Below, piece after piece: positions 11,060-24,700 of a stretch of 64,000 bases of DNA. Source of the DNA: Tigriopus japonicus (taxonomy: Eukaryota > Arthropoda > Copepoda > Harpacticoida > Harpacticidae). The stretch lies in NCBI GenBank assembly GCA_010645155.1, contig CM021319.1:1078939-1142938 (forward strand), in the 5' to 3' direction. The translations under genes were made by a program, and so were the position numbers. A model generated the notes under the pieces. That model ran no database searches. It had not been told where the DNA came from and worked only from the letters and a program-made list of their open reading frames with translations. The number at the start of each line of letters is the position of its first letter. The stretch's first letter is position 1.

Positions 11060-11999
11060 TCCATGGCATCTAATCCATAGCAGGAAAAAAGTACGTTACC
11101 GATGAATGAATATAATGAATATGGATGTGTCATATTTCCTATTGGCATACTATGTGTGCATATGTCTTCAGATGAACAATGCTCATTTTCACCCTCTTAT
11201 CATTTATTAACCTTCTAAATGTATCCCTCCCCTCACCCTTGACTTGTCCATGTTTTCTTCCTTTCGAATCCACCTGGTTCTCGAGCACGTTCTATGAGGA
11301 CCTTCAACCGTGTTAAAGCCAGTTCTTAATCTACTGATTGGCAGCTATACTCTCCGTTCAGAGGATCATTGAGCGTGCCAAGAAGGCTTTGGAGATTGAC
11401 CAGACAGCTTGGCGCCACAAGTCTCACAACACAGATTGGGAAAAGCTCTGTCATCGTATTCCTTGTTGTTGTTGTCCTCGTTTTGTCCATATTTCAAAAC
11501 CCTCCCCTTAGCCGCCCTTCCCCCCTCCTTCTTTTCGTCCCTGAAGCTCATGGCGGTTAGCTGGCGCTCGGGATGGAATAATCTCCTTCCACTGTGTTCA
11601 GTAAACGTAGACTAGTCCGTTGTGTCGTTGTGGCGCTTGACCGAGGATTGGAGATCACTTTCGGGCGCTTGAATGTGCTTTTTTCTCCAGTGTCGTGTTT
11701 CACTTCTCGTCGGTTTTCCAGGGAGTTGAGCTCCAAGGCAGCAACGGTGAAGAAGGCAGACGACACAGGAGAATCCAACGATCAGAACAAATCATCCTCA
11801 GGGAGATAGCACGCAAACAATAGCAATCATAACCATATTCATCATCATCCCCTGGTGTATCATTCTTTTCATTCCAATGATGTCGGTCTTGGTCTCAAAC
11901 GTCTGTCTAGTGTCTACGATTGGTCAGGCCCTCTCATAATCGCGAGCTTAACAAGTGTTCAATTGGAGTGAAAGGCCACTGTCAAGTCCGTCTTTGATA
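11060..11999. other. 5' flank and probable 5' UTR of the SMOC-like gene
   Basis: From about 11340 the sequence becomes more GC- and pyrimidine-rich than its surroundings, as expected for a promoter or 5' UTR ahead of the start codon at 12000. Short frames such as 11594-11809 (+) and 11557-11778 (-) are unsupported. The transcription start cannot be placed. Confidence 0.35.
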
Positions 12000-14900
12000 A
12001 TGCATCCTTTTCGGTTGTGGGTTGTTTTTTTCGTGAATCTTTGCCCTGGAATCTTGACCCTTCAAATCGCTGCCAAGGTAGGTTTGTACTCGATTTTCAA
12101 TTAACAGACCCGGAATTGCTTTGTGAGAATCTGCAGCGTGAGGATGAGGTCATCTCTGAATTTGTGAGGTGATGCCATTCATTGTCGTTGCTTGAGTTCA
12201 AACGCATTAGACCGGATTTCCCAAGAAATCTAACTTTTCCAACACGTACCAAGGTCCTTAAACAAAGAGTTTTAGGGCTTCTTAAGCAATTCACTAATGA
12301 ATATAAGGATTTCGATTGGAAACATTTTACGTTTTAGCAAACCACCTGACGTAAAGACCTGAAAAATATTTGGCAACCCCAATTGTTAAAACGCTGAAAA
12401 ATCCGTTTGCACTTCCTTTTCAAGTAATCAATTTAAGTGTGGTATTCAAATATAACATTCGGTTATTTGAAACAAAGTAAGAGAACATTTGGTTTCTCTA
12501 TCGCCTGAGTCCTTGCCAATGATAGTCTTAGTCATCTCGAATGTGGGTTGAGGATTATCTTGGATCTAGCACAAGATTTCCTCTTGTCGTACCATGAATG
12601 AACGTTTCTTTCATTGGGAACCAGTTCCATTCTCTAAAAAGTTTATATTACGTATGCTCTTAAAAGTGCCAAAGGGCTAAAAGATGGCCAGAGCAACATA
12701 GTCCAACTCGAGCCAAATCTTTGGTAGGGAAATTACGCTACTACCGTATAGCAAGCAAGTGCAGTGTATGTCGTACGGTCGTACGTACTGTAGAGTTCGT
12801 AGGAGCACTTTGAGGCGCCAGGTTGTCTGGTAGTGTCGAAAATCAACGTGGATTGCCCGTGGCAACACCCTGACCGTCGGTCTCTCCTCGTCAGATCCAT
12901 GATAACAACCGAACTGGATCCAACGATGGATGATGCCCTAACATGATACCTTGGAGGACTCCCTCTATAATTTGAGATTATTCTCTCTCTCTCTCGCTTT
13001 GAAAGAGGAATCCGCTCCAATTGAGTGAGTGACTGCCCACGGATGGTCAGTCAGTTCATCAACAGGTGCTCAATGCATCTTTAAGGATGTTCCCCCTTGT
13101 CAATGGATCTCTCGATTGATATTGGACTGAAAACCTCTGTAGAATCTAGAATTGGTTGTAGGAGTAGTAAGTAGGTTGCAGCTCATCTGAAGTAATTGCG
13201 AAACGATTGGTTTTGGATATGGCTACATTCCACAAGAATCTAGATACCCATGTCTTTCCAATTGTTTCTAAGAAAAAGGAAGAAAGAGTAATTGGTATAT
13301 TGTAAGTTGCTCGTCGTCGGCATGGTCGTTCTCTTTCTCGAAGAGGTTGCTTCTCTCTCACTTTGAGTTCTAGCTTGCAATACATAATTACTTCAAGACT
13401 CTTGACCATGAACGAAAACAAAAAAAAAGTTGAGAATGCGATGAGTAGAGTACCCTCTGTCAGTAGTATGGTAGTACTAGTAAAATGGCGGGCTTCACGA
13501 CGAGCAATTCGACTATAACCATCCACGGTGAAGGTTCTTGGCTCTAATCGAGCGGACCATAAACTGAAAACGACTCAAAAGGAATTTCCTCACTCTCTCG
13601 AACCTGACGTTAAACTTCTTTACTTCTTGACAAGGAGATTATCCAAGTTTCATGAGCTCCTATTTTCAATTTACGAGCAGACCACTAACGTAGATTAAGA
13701 TTGGAAGGACCTTTACCCAGAATAATTGTCGAGGATTTGTCAAAACTCTTTGGATGAACGGTCGTCAACAAATCAACTAGACTCCTTGGCACCTTGTCTA
13801 ATCTTGACTTCTTCAGAACTCGCTTTCATCGGTCAACAGTTACATTAATTGTACAATTGTCTGTGCTCCTAGGATTCAGACTCACCGTCAAGAAATGGGC
13901 CATCATGTTCCCTGGACTGCTCCACAGAAAAATATAATCCCGTTTGTGGAACGAACGGGCGAACATATGACAATCGATGTTCCTTGGACAAGAATACAAT
14001 TTGCCAAGGAATCACTAATGTCAAATTTCAGTACAGGGGACCTTGTGCTGAAGGTAAACAGTCCTAGATGACCGACTACATATAGCAAATTATTTAATCC
14101 GTCTCTACACCTGTATTTAAGAAGAAGAGCGATGCTTGGATGAACGAAGTCAAGCGTTGAGGAACAGTAATGCTTCGGGGATCCCGATGTTTGTTCCTGT
14201 TTGCCATGACGATGGCTCTTATGCCGAGGTTCAATGCCATTACGGTACCGGTTATTGCTGGTGTGTTAATGAAGATGGAAAACCCATCCCTCGAACTTCA
14301 ATACGATACGACAGGCCTAATTGTAAACGAGGTAAGACATGAAATGAAGCATTACAACTGGACCAAGATTTTGTGATCTTATTGGAGTTGGTGCTCCACT
14401 TTTTTCTACAGGGTGTACCAAAAGTTTTTGGCGTCTCTACAGGCCTGAAAATTGACCACTACTTTCATTTTAACCGATTTGCTTTTACTTTTTAATTTAC
14501 TTATCAGTCTAATCAAAGTTGTGCAATGTTTCTTAATTATTTCAGGTGTTTTTATCACATTTTAGGTGTTTACCTTTCCAAGATGTAATGTTTTCATATT
14601 ACTTTTTTTTAAATAATTTGTCATTAAACATGCAAAGGGCATGGGAGGGATCACTTGTGATGTCAGATTTGATATCCTATGATAAAGCAACCAAAACCAG
14701 ATTTTAAAAAGTGCATTTATCATAATTGCATTTTTGCATGTTTAAATGTTTAACGTTTTACACAAAGACACATAATGCAATGGTATATTCTGCACTAAAT
14801 CTCACATGAGTACGAACGAGTTCCATCAGTATTAATAATCATGGACTTCGGTATAATATAAATAAATTAAGTACGGTGGTAAGCTTTTTGACCCTTAAGG

Positions 14901-17900
14901 ACCAAAATGGCAAAACTGAGGCAAAAATAGAACTCGAAATCCATCAATATTCAGAAGAAATGTGTTTTTGATGAGCGTGAAGGTTAGATAAAACGGAGAT
15001 TTAAGGCTGGTCATTGAAAAAATTCCTTTCTCATTTGTACAACTTGATGTTGAAATAATAATTCTTAACATTTTCAGAAAAACAGTTATGTTTTACTGCT
15101 ATTATAAAAAAATGTTACTGAAAGTGAGAGGGTTCTTCCGAACTTTTGAATCAGGAATGCCTGACTTTGAATAAAAAGATGGCCAGAAGAGACTTGTTCC
15201 TGGAGCAAGCAAACCCCAAACAAATAATTATTTGTTTAACTAAAGGATTTTAATTTCTCCTTTTGGTTTTAAAATTCTTTGCAATACTCCTCAACATATA
15301 CAACCCATGCCGTTGGTCTTAAATGCAACATTTTTTTGAAAATCTGTCTCTTAAGAACTCAGACAATAATCCTTCCCAATCCTTCCAATTGCTCAGTATG
15401 GTAGCAAAATAGATCTTGGAACAACTGGAGTAATGGGGCTGTTTGACCACACTTACTGTCAAATAAATGTGTCAGGACATAGAAATGCAATCCTAAGTTT
15501 TCCTATCAAATTTTTTGGCTGCCTTAGTTGTTGAATCCCCTAGATACAAGAATACATGAACTCTAACAAAATCATCATTTGAATGTGATCTTTTTAAAGT
15601 AGCACAAATAAAGAAAATGTCTATTGCGTCTTGAAACCGGCAAAAACTTTTGAAATACCCTCCAATAAATTCGCTCAACAAGTGAGCTGATACGGGCATT
15701 AGTAAGTAAAGTTGTTTGCACTGTTTTGCATTCTAATGTACCTTGACTAATGCTTACACTGATGCACCGTGAGGAAAGAGAGACCGTGCATTTATTCTCC
15801 TCACAGGTGAGTTGTTGAGGGTATTTGGAATTATTTTAGATCAGAGGTAAAGTATAACATGGACCCAATCTCTTTCCCTAGCATATGACGTGCATATTTG
15901 CAGTTATTTGCTGAAGTCATTCTACAAGATGGTTCCTGTTTATTCCTACTAAACTTTCAAAAGCCGTCGAACACTCATCTCTCAGCATCTAATTATCTTA
16001 AAGAAATGTGCATGAAAACGATGCGTCAAATCAAATCATTAGAAATCCTCGCCGTGTAATAATAGATAAGTGGCCAAATTTTGATAAACTAATGACCATT
16101 GCAGAAAAACGGAAACGAAACCGCCGAGGAAAGGGCAAGAAACGGAAGAATCGAAATAAATCTCGCAAGACATCCAACAGAGAATCAAATTTGGAGTCCT
16201 CATCAAAACGGCAATGCGCTCAGAATGACCGGAAAGAGTTCAATCAAAACATATTGGAATCACTGGCTGAGGAATTTGGCAAACATCATTCCAGGTCTTT
16301 GGAACCAGAGGGACTCATCGGTGACCAAAAGAAGGAGGTCATCGAATGGAAATTTGACCAAATGGACGCCAATCGGTGAGTCATATTATCCGAGATCGAC
16401 ATATTTGTAAAAGCGCCACATTTGAAACTCGCTCGTAGGCTACACTAAATGCGAATGTTTGCATACCTCTTTAAACATGAACATTTGGCAGACCCAACTT
16501 CTCATGGAAGGAATGGCACGGTGTTTTCACTCCCAATCTTTCAATTCAAATTAATATCAACATCCTTGAGGCCCGCAAAACGTAAAAATGCACAGGCGAC
16601 ATTTCTAACCTCCCATGGGGTCTGTCGGTTCCTTCGCGAGCAACCTCATCATCGCGGCAATTTTGGGAATGTAAACTGTTTATTTCTGTAAATTGCAGTG
16701 ATGGCGATCTCCGAAAGCGAGAATTTAAAACATTCCGTTTGGCCATCAAAAGACTGGCTCGAAACAAATTTTGTGCCCGGAACTTCTGGCAATATTGTGA
16801 TTTAGACGACGACAAACGCATGACGCGATCCGAATGGGGAACCTGTCTAGGTGTGGAGATCAACAGTAAGCAATTCCTAGAGTTAAATCCCCTTTTCCCC
16901 TCATAATCGCCGTCTTTGTTTTCAAGTCTCCTTCAGCCTTTTCTTGTCCTTAAACTCAGAAGAGGACAAAGCAAAACGAAGAGCAAAAGGCCAGAAACGG
17001 AACAACTCTGATGAACCCGAGCAACATGACGATGAAGCCCAAGGATCCACAAGTGAAGGCTGGGGTAAATGGACATTGAACTGCAACAAGTAACTAACTG
17101 ACCTTATTTGAGTTGTCATGTTTCTCTTTTCAGTCGTTGGCAGTGCCTTGACCAAGTCCTCAGTGAATGCTCCTGCATCCTTGACTTCGACGATTGAGGA
17201 GCGGATCAATTGTTGGGTGGAACATCGAGCAGCTATTGAAAGCAGTAAAGACGGCGGTGTGACAACATACATTCCCGAATGTAAACCCGATGGAAGGTTT
17301 CAATCTGTTCAGTGCTATAAGGTATTTGCAAAAAAAAGTCATTTGTGGGAAATATTTATGGCATGTGACATTATCTAGACGAGCGGATATTGTTGGTGTG
17401 TGGAAGAGTTAACGGGTCGACCCATCCCAGGTACTTCGAGACAAAATCAAACTCCCACGTGCGCTCCAGGATCAACTTCATCCTCTTCAAGTATGATACA
17501 AAAGGAGTGGGTTAAATGCCCAGACAATCGAAGAAGACAATTTAGAGTGAGTATGACTAATTTTCTTTGTGAGACACGTTCACGAAAATCTTTGATCATG
17601 ATTCGCACAGGAACATCTTATGGACCACATGACTAAACAAATGGTGGAATCCAGTAAAGATCACGACATGTCGTATTTATTCAATGAGCAAGCTGCCGAG
17701 CTTTCCTTGGAGGAGAGGGTGGGAAAATGGCAGTTTTTAGCTTTGGATAAAAATCGAGATGGGGTAAGTATTTATTTTTTGACAAACTAGACTCTCAAAC
17801 ATATTTTTTGCCAAATATATACAAATGCACGATGAGTAATAATAAGTGATGAACCAAAAGCTCCACGGTCTCGGTTCCAGATTTGATGATAGAACCGAGA

Positions 17901-18505
17901 AAAAAATCAGAAGAAACTGCATTTGTTGCTTTTTTGAAGAAAAACTTGCTTAAGTTGTGTTACATTTTAAGGCGCTAAATTAGAAAAAAAATCGAAAACT
18001 TCTGCCAGAAAGAGAGATATTTTATTTGCTCTCTGCCCATTTATTTTGATTACTTTTAGTTTCTCTGGCTGAATAAACCAAAAACTCAAAATTGAGTTGG
18101 AAATTTTGATTCTGAAGGTTCAGTTTTAGCAAAGATTATTCGAAAAATCGACAAATTATGTTCTAGTAATTGACTAATCTATATTTTGCCTCACAGGTGC
18201 TAAATCGCCGTGAGATTCGACCGTTTCGGAAAGTTCTTAAGGAGGACCGGAGACTTCGCTTATGTGGGAAGCGCATTCAGAACCATTGTGATCCCGATTC
18301 GGATGAAAACATTACTTTTAAGGAATGGGAATTTTGCATAGGTCTACGAGGAGGTGATTATTTTGATGAAGAATGTTTCATTCAGTTTTCATCACCAAAT
18401 GTGTTTTAAGGAATTTCAGAGACCGTTCAAATTCCATTACCCAGAATCGATCCAGCCAATCGGAAGGGTCCGAATCCCCTGAAAACGTGGCTCAAAGCGG
18501 ATTAG
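12000..18505 (+). CDS. SMOC: SMOC/Pentagone-like secreted matricellular calcium-binding protein
   Basis: Eleven exons: 12000-12077, 13873-14053, 14122-14331, 16066-16375, 16699-16865, 16960-17064, 17134-17321, 17379-17546, 17611-17763, 18197-18353, 18420-18505. All junction phases agree, giving 600 aa. Order: signal peptide (1 to ~24), Kazal/follistatin-like domain (~27-86, KYNPVCGTNGRTYDNRC), thyroglobulin-1 (~87-156, GYCWCVNEDGKP), Lys/Arg-rich linker, EC domain 1 with two EF-hands (DANRDGDLRKRE, DLDDDKRMTRSE), charged linker, second thyroglobulin-1 (~351-450, GYCWCVEEL), EC domain 2 with two EF-hands (DKNRDGVLNRRE, DPDSDENITFKE) and a short tail (GPNPLKTWLKAD). SMOC proteins are extracellular and modulate BMP/Dpp signalling through heparan sulfate; that role is family knowledge. 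The least certain join is the start of exon 4, chosen because 16066 gives the required phase. Exon 3 could start at 14125 instead. Intron 3 is the longest after intron 1. Confidence 0.9.
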
Positions 18506-18691
18506 AATATCCCTGAAGTTTGTTCTCCTGTGACCTAAAGACTGACGTGCTGTTTTACAAGTGCTTCCATTTTTATTCCGTTCCATAATATGACTACATA
18601 AAGATGCCTGCTTTCTAACGATCCGTATATTGTAAAATGGAAATAACATCCTAAAACTAGTGAAATACAATGCTTCACACTTCTTCCTTTT

Positions 18692-18697
18692 TTTATT
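18692..18697 (-). terminator. Poly(A) signal of the seven-helix receptor gene
   Basis: AATAAA is read on the minus strand 80 nt downstream of the receptor stop codon. The convergent SMOC-like gene ends at 18505, so the two 3' UTRs meet or overlap in this interval. No equally clear plus-strand AATAAA was seen for the SMOC-like gene. Confidence 0.6.
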
Positions 18698-18776
18698 CTA
18701 TTTTTTGTCACACTGCCGTCATTTTGAAACATTTGCCGTTTAGGGCTTATTCCACTAAGAAATGCGACTGTTATCA

Positions 18777-21700
18777 TTATTCATCGGAACCCAAGTCAGC
18801 CAATTGATCGTCCATATCTACTACTTGATGATCCATATCCATCTTTTGTTGATCCACGTCCTCAACAGACTCCTCAATTGTGTTTTCGTCCACTAATGAT
18901 TCAGTTTCAGTTTCATTTACGTTCTTCTTTCCGCATATTTTCTCCTTAACTCCAGCGAGCATGGCCCTAACCTAAAACAAATGTATTAAGATTGTTAAAA
19001 AAAGGGGGTATAGCCTCTAAACATCTCTGGGATTGGCATAAAATTGTTTGATAGTCGAATTTCTAATTTAACAAAGAAGCAAGTGAGAATCTTTGTTCTT
19101 TACTCTTTCTCGGTCTTGAAGCAGAGGGCAATTGTTCTCTCGATGAAAGCAAAAATACCGATTAAGTTTCATTTATGCACTGGAGTTTCGAGGATTTGGT
19201 GGCCAGGAAATTCGTGACAGCCAAAGAAAGAGGCTAAATGGCTTCGTCCTTTTGCTTATTGTGTACTTCCTGGCCCTCAAAACTTAGAATTTGAAAGAAT
19301 ACAAAAAGCTTAAGAATTGTTCTTGCTTTCATTTAGAGGACACTTGCCTTCTTTGCTTCAAGACCGAGCAAAACGGAAATGAGCAGTCTTCAGTTTTATC
19401 TGACCCACAAATCTTCGAAATTGCTTTAAGTCTTTGTGCCTAAAGGCATAGTTTAAGATAGTTGTGATAGTTTTACGTACTTCAAAGACAAAAAATGTTA
19501 GGTTAGGCTAGGTTAAGACAGGTTAAGTTAGATTTGACATAGTAATTGTTTTTAAATTCAAGCTTAGAATCTCACAACGTCACAACAGCATAATGACACA
19601 AAAGTTCTGCTCTGTTGTGTCCCGTACCCTCTGAGATATTGAAAAAATAGGTGAAACTTTTGAGTTAAGGTGCATTTTCGGGTGTTTTATTAGTACCGTA
19701 ACCTACGCATCAGTCGTTCCTTAATGACATCAATAAGAATCATCCTGTAATCGCATAGGAGTTGAACAGAAAGTGAATCATACCTTGTCATTGCAAGAGC
19801 AATGTGTAAAGAAGATCACGCCGCCCAATACGCCATTGATAATGGTAAAGATAAAGTATAACATGACATTCTGGTCATACTCGGCGATTGTTCCGGTCAC
19901 CATTGAGGCAAAAGTCAGTCCTAAGCGTAGCAACATTGTGTTGAGCATGTAGTTGGCCGAACGGCATTGTGTCTCATCAGTATCTGCAAGAAAAGTGGTT
20001 CCAATGAAAATATTGAAAGGTCTTCCAACATCTTGTGTCCTCGCTTTAAAATTTATGCTTTTCTTTGCTAATTTGCTTTGCTTTTTTATCCATATTCAGT
20101 ATGAAATGCAGATAAGAAAATTCTTACTCGTACAAAATGTGATTCATTCGCAGTCATATATATGCTTTCTGCTTAAAGATGAATACTTCATTCAAGCATA
20201 CGTCATCGATGGAGTTCCACCTTTTTTGGTTCTTTATAGAGCATCTTTTAGGCTTCTAAAATGACGCTATATGTATTAGCTTTTACAGAGTAGATGATTA
20301 GCCAAAAATTTAGTTAATACCCTAACCAGCTCAAAATGCGCTTGTAATAGAAACTGGAGGTATGCTTGTAATGTGCCCTGGCGCAAACAAAACATATGAG
20401 CTTATGCATGGACATCTAGAGATATGGACGTTGGTCGGAAAAATGGCCTGACCGAGAGCAGGCCGATGTCAAAATCGTCAAAATGGTTTGAATTTGCCGC
20501 CATAACAAGGGGCCAAGTGAGCTCAGAAAAATGCCCAGGTTTGTGAAAAAAAACTATGCAAATCAAGTCTCTTCTTCTGATAGCACCAAAGACAAAAAAT
20601 ATTTTCTGTAATATTTGACTGTCAAAAATTTGACAGTTTAAACCCAAAATACTATGATTTGGATTATTGAGTAAATTTCACATTAAAATTTCAACTGGCT
20701 AGTCAGGACATAAAATGGCATCACGTGAGAATCACTTCATGCAGTTGTAAACACGGAGTCTCTTTCTAAATGTTTGTAGCCTAATTGATAACTTCAATTG
20801 CAAGGAATATCAGCATCTTGATTCACATAAGTGCCTATGTCCAAGAATTTTCTAGCACCAGTGACCAAGCAGGTGCATCAAGTCACTTTTAAAACAGCAA
20901 CATTGATGGTTTTATATGATCTCAAGAATTGTTTTGGTGAAGTGTAAATCAGTGCTTCAAATGGCTTCTTATTGTGATACTTAATAAGTGAGATGGTGTA
21001 ATGTAGTGCCCTGAGTGAAAAAAACACTAGACTTGAAATGGATGTAAAATTTGAAATACTCTGTAGCATGGTTGGAGAGTGGTTGCTGACTAGATACTTT
21101 ATTCATTTTGATAGGAGTTTATATACATGGTAATATATATGACTAGGAGCAAGCATGAGTTAAGAATGTGAGCAAGGCGGGAATACTACATACTCAAATA
21201 CTGAAATCAGCGACTAATAAAGTTCCCTTAAGTTTAGAACATCTTATTGCTTGGCAGATATTTCCTACTTCAAAACTTGATCTTCCCTGGTACAAAATAC
21301 TTGAATCTAATTGCTTCTTGAATTCTAATGAAAAGCAAAGCTATGAAGAAAATAACATAAATAACTAAACAACCCTTAAATAGTTATATCTTTCATTTGT
21401 ACTTCTAGGACTTTTCTTGAAGTTGTAATGGCAAAATGTGTTCCTTATTGTGTGCAAGTTTAAATGAGCATGCTGATGTGTCCAAAAACTGGAAGTGAAT
21501 TCAAAAACCTTTCACCCCTAAGTGGGACAGTATAATACTAACAATGTGAAAAACACTAAGGCTTTGAAATTGTTGTTAAATTTGAAAAACTTTTTGTTTT
21601 ATTATTAGTGTCCCAAGCAGTGACTTTTTAAGTCACCAAGTTGGGAACATCTCATTGTTTGGAAAATAAATGTTACTTCAAAACTTGATCTTCCATGATA

Positions 21701-24700
21701 AAGACCTGCTTGTGTCTAATTGCTTCTTGGATTCCAATTAAAAGAAAGCTACGAAGAAAAATATCACATAAGTAACTGAACACCTCAAGGGAGTGATCTC
21801 TTTCATGTGCACACCTAACATTTTTTCTAAAGTTGTGATATCAAAATGTGTTTCTGATTGTGTGTAAGTTTAATGAGCATGCTCAAGTGTCTGAAAGCTG
21901 TAAGGGATTTTTACATGTCTTTAAGGAAAGTGCTATCCTTCAACATTAGAGGCATGAAAGGTTAAGACAATCCAACTAAAAAATCAGCTCTGAGCTTCAC
22001 ATAGTGTCAAAAAAAGTGTTGTGAAAGAGAATGAACTAAATTGCAAAATGGAAATGATGAATTTGATTCAAACAATGAATTTTTTTGAAAATGTGTCCTG
22101 AGTTTAAATGTTTTGTTATTAACATAACTGAAATTAGGCAACAAAATCTGACTGATACCCAATTGCAAGCAATTGTGCTTTGTGTTTAACATTTCTTCTG
22201 AATTTAGTGGAAAGCCAATTTTGAGTTTGAATGTATTTTATTAATTTGACCATAATCATAATCAAAGAAAAGTAATATGATTGATATGCAATTTCAAATC
22301 AAACATTTCTACATGTACTTAAATTACTTACCAAAACACCTTTCCAAGCAAATTTTCTCATATTTTTGTATTTATAAGTAAAGAAAACAAAGTCTTAATA
22401 AACTTTTATGAGGTTACCAAGTAATAAACCAACTTTTAGAAATGACAGTTTTGGAGAGATAAAAGAATTATCTTCTTGGAAGTATAAGCACATGAAGTTA
22501 AGCATCATCAAATATTATAAAGATTCAATTTAAATGTTTCAAATCTCAATAGTCAATTCAAAGACTATGTACTTTTGATAATTTGAACCAATCAAGCACT
22601 TGCAACAATGTACTTATAATTTATTGGGGAATGCATTTCCAGACAAGCTTGCCCTCTGCACCATTACTACCCATTAGAAACATATTCCAATACGAACTTT
22701 AAGTCTAGTTTTGTTCATTTGAAACATCTTAAAATGATCATAAGTTGGAAAGTTTTTTGCTAATAAGTAGACCCCACAAGTTGTTTTTACAAGTGTCCCA
22801 AACACTGACAAAATTACTAGCAAGAGTAGCAACTTAAACAAAAGTAAGCCTGTTAGTCATCTACACAGTTCACAATATAATTGTATAACTTACTTTTAGA
22901 CCATTTATGCATGAATGGTTGAACCAGTCATGCACTTATAACTCTTGCTTGGTCCTTTGGTTTGAAAAGAAATGCTTCATTCATTATTTCAAGGAATTAG
23001 TCCAATACTTAAGTTGCATATCGATCGGCCTACTCTCGGTCAGGTAAAATCAAATCTGGCTTCCGACCAACGTCCATATCTCTAGAGGTCCATGGCTTGT
23101 GATATCATCTTTAACACTAAGCAACCTTAAGCCCTAGATATCTACAGTGAACAAAATGAGGGCACTCTTGAAGACTCGACACTTGCAAACTAATGGACAT
23201 TTAGTACTCCACGGGAAATTTATGACAAACGGAACAACAAACTTTGTCCACAACTCGGAAAAGGTTAGTCATAGAAAAATGTACAAAGCTCAAAGAGACG
23301 TGGGAGATAAAAAAGTTTTCAGCGACAAATGTTTCTCTCCCTTATGTCCAATATTTTCGATTTTACCCAAATTTCGGGAGGGAGAAAAAAGTTGCAATAA
23401 CGAACGCTGTTTCTGAAAATGAACCTTCAAGGGTAAAATCGTTGTCTGCTTTATACTGAGGTGGAGTAAATTTTCTAACCCTTCAAGCAAAGTGTTTGTC
23501 ATATCAAAAAAACTGAATGCGTTTTTATGCGTTGTTATGGTTTTTATCACAAGTTGTGGACGATGAAGTAAGCATAAAGCTCCGTTTCTTTTGAAACACC
23601 CAGTATCAATATTTTTCAAATTAACACCTATGAAGTATTATAATTTCAAGTGCTATAGATGAGTGACTTGAGTTTGCCAATACTCTATTTTCGAGAAGGC
23701 TATACAAAATAATAGAGATTGTGCATTTACTGAAGAGGAAGTTTGATTCCCTTGAGAGTGGTGTCATCGAGTAACTCGTTCATATTTATTGCAATTGACA
23801 GTCGAAAAAAGCGACCTCAAGCGGCATTTATAGCATAACCTGGAATGGAAACTAGACAAATTCCGAAAATACGCTCTTCACCTTGCTAAGTTTGAATGCC
23901 TCTGGTACATCCTCAGTGATTTGTAATTGGCAGCAGTTAACAGCAAATTGTTACTTATTATATCAAGAAACAGTCATAAATTTTAAGGACATCAAGATTT
24001 TTGTCTCATTTTGAAGTTATTACACGTTTAAAACGTCAACTTCAGTTTCAAAATTAGTCACCCTCTACATATGAGGAAGGAGAAAAAAGGGAAAAGGAGA
24101 GGGCAAGAGGGTCCGTCAACCAAATCCGAGCGACCAATTTCAAACCTTAAAAAAGGAGTTGGGGAAGGTTTCAGATTTGTGGACTTTTAAACACCGTTGT
24201 GACGAACCAATGCAATTTTGGTGCATTACAAGAACACAGCATTTGAAGTTCGAATAAATGGCTCTAGCATGAAACGAAAAGGAAACACCAAACACTGATA
24301 AAACTTGCATAAAAAGCGAAAGATGTTACTACATAGACCGGGTCTCTTTGTACTGTGTACACACCACGTTTTGAATCGCGAGACTCTTGCAATTCTGGAG
24401 AAGGTTTCCAAGAAGATTGAACTCCGATCGAGAGACCCGGTATTATGGTAACACGGAACAACATCAAAGTTTATTTTTGTGAGCAAAAACAACCTAAAGT
24501 GTATCCTTCTCCAATGATTACATTTATTTCCTCTCTCTCCTGAAATGATTCAGCCATCAGTGAATGAGAAGGAAAGAGCATTATGTGCCAAAGTGTCAGA
24601 GTACAGAAAGACAAGTAATGATGATTGAACTTTAGCATCATTTTTGCATTCGTAGCACTTTCGTCAAATGCTTTTTTTAAATTTTCCCACAACGCCAGTC

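Noticed and set aside
14410..14460. Mariner-type terminus (TACAGGGTGTACCAAAAG)
   Set aside because: No facing inverted partner or second TA-flanked end was found within several kb.
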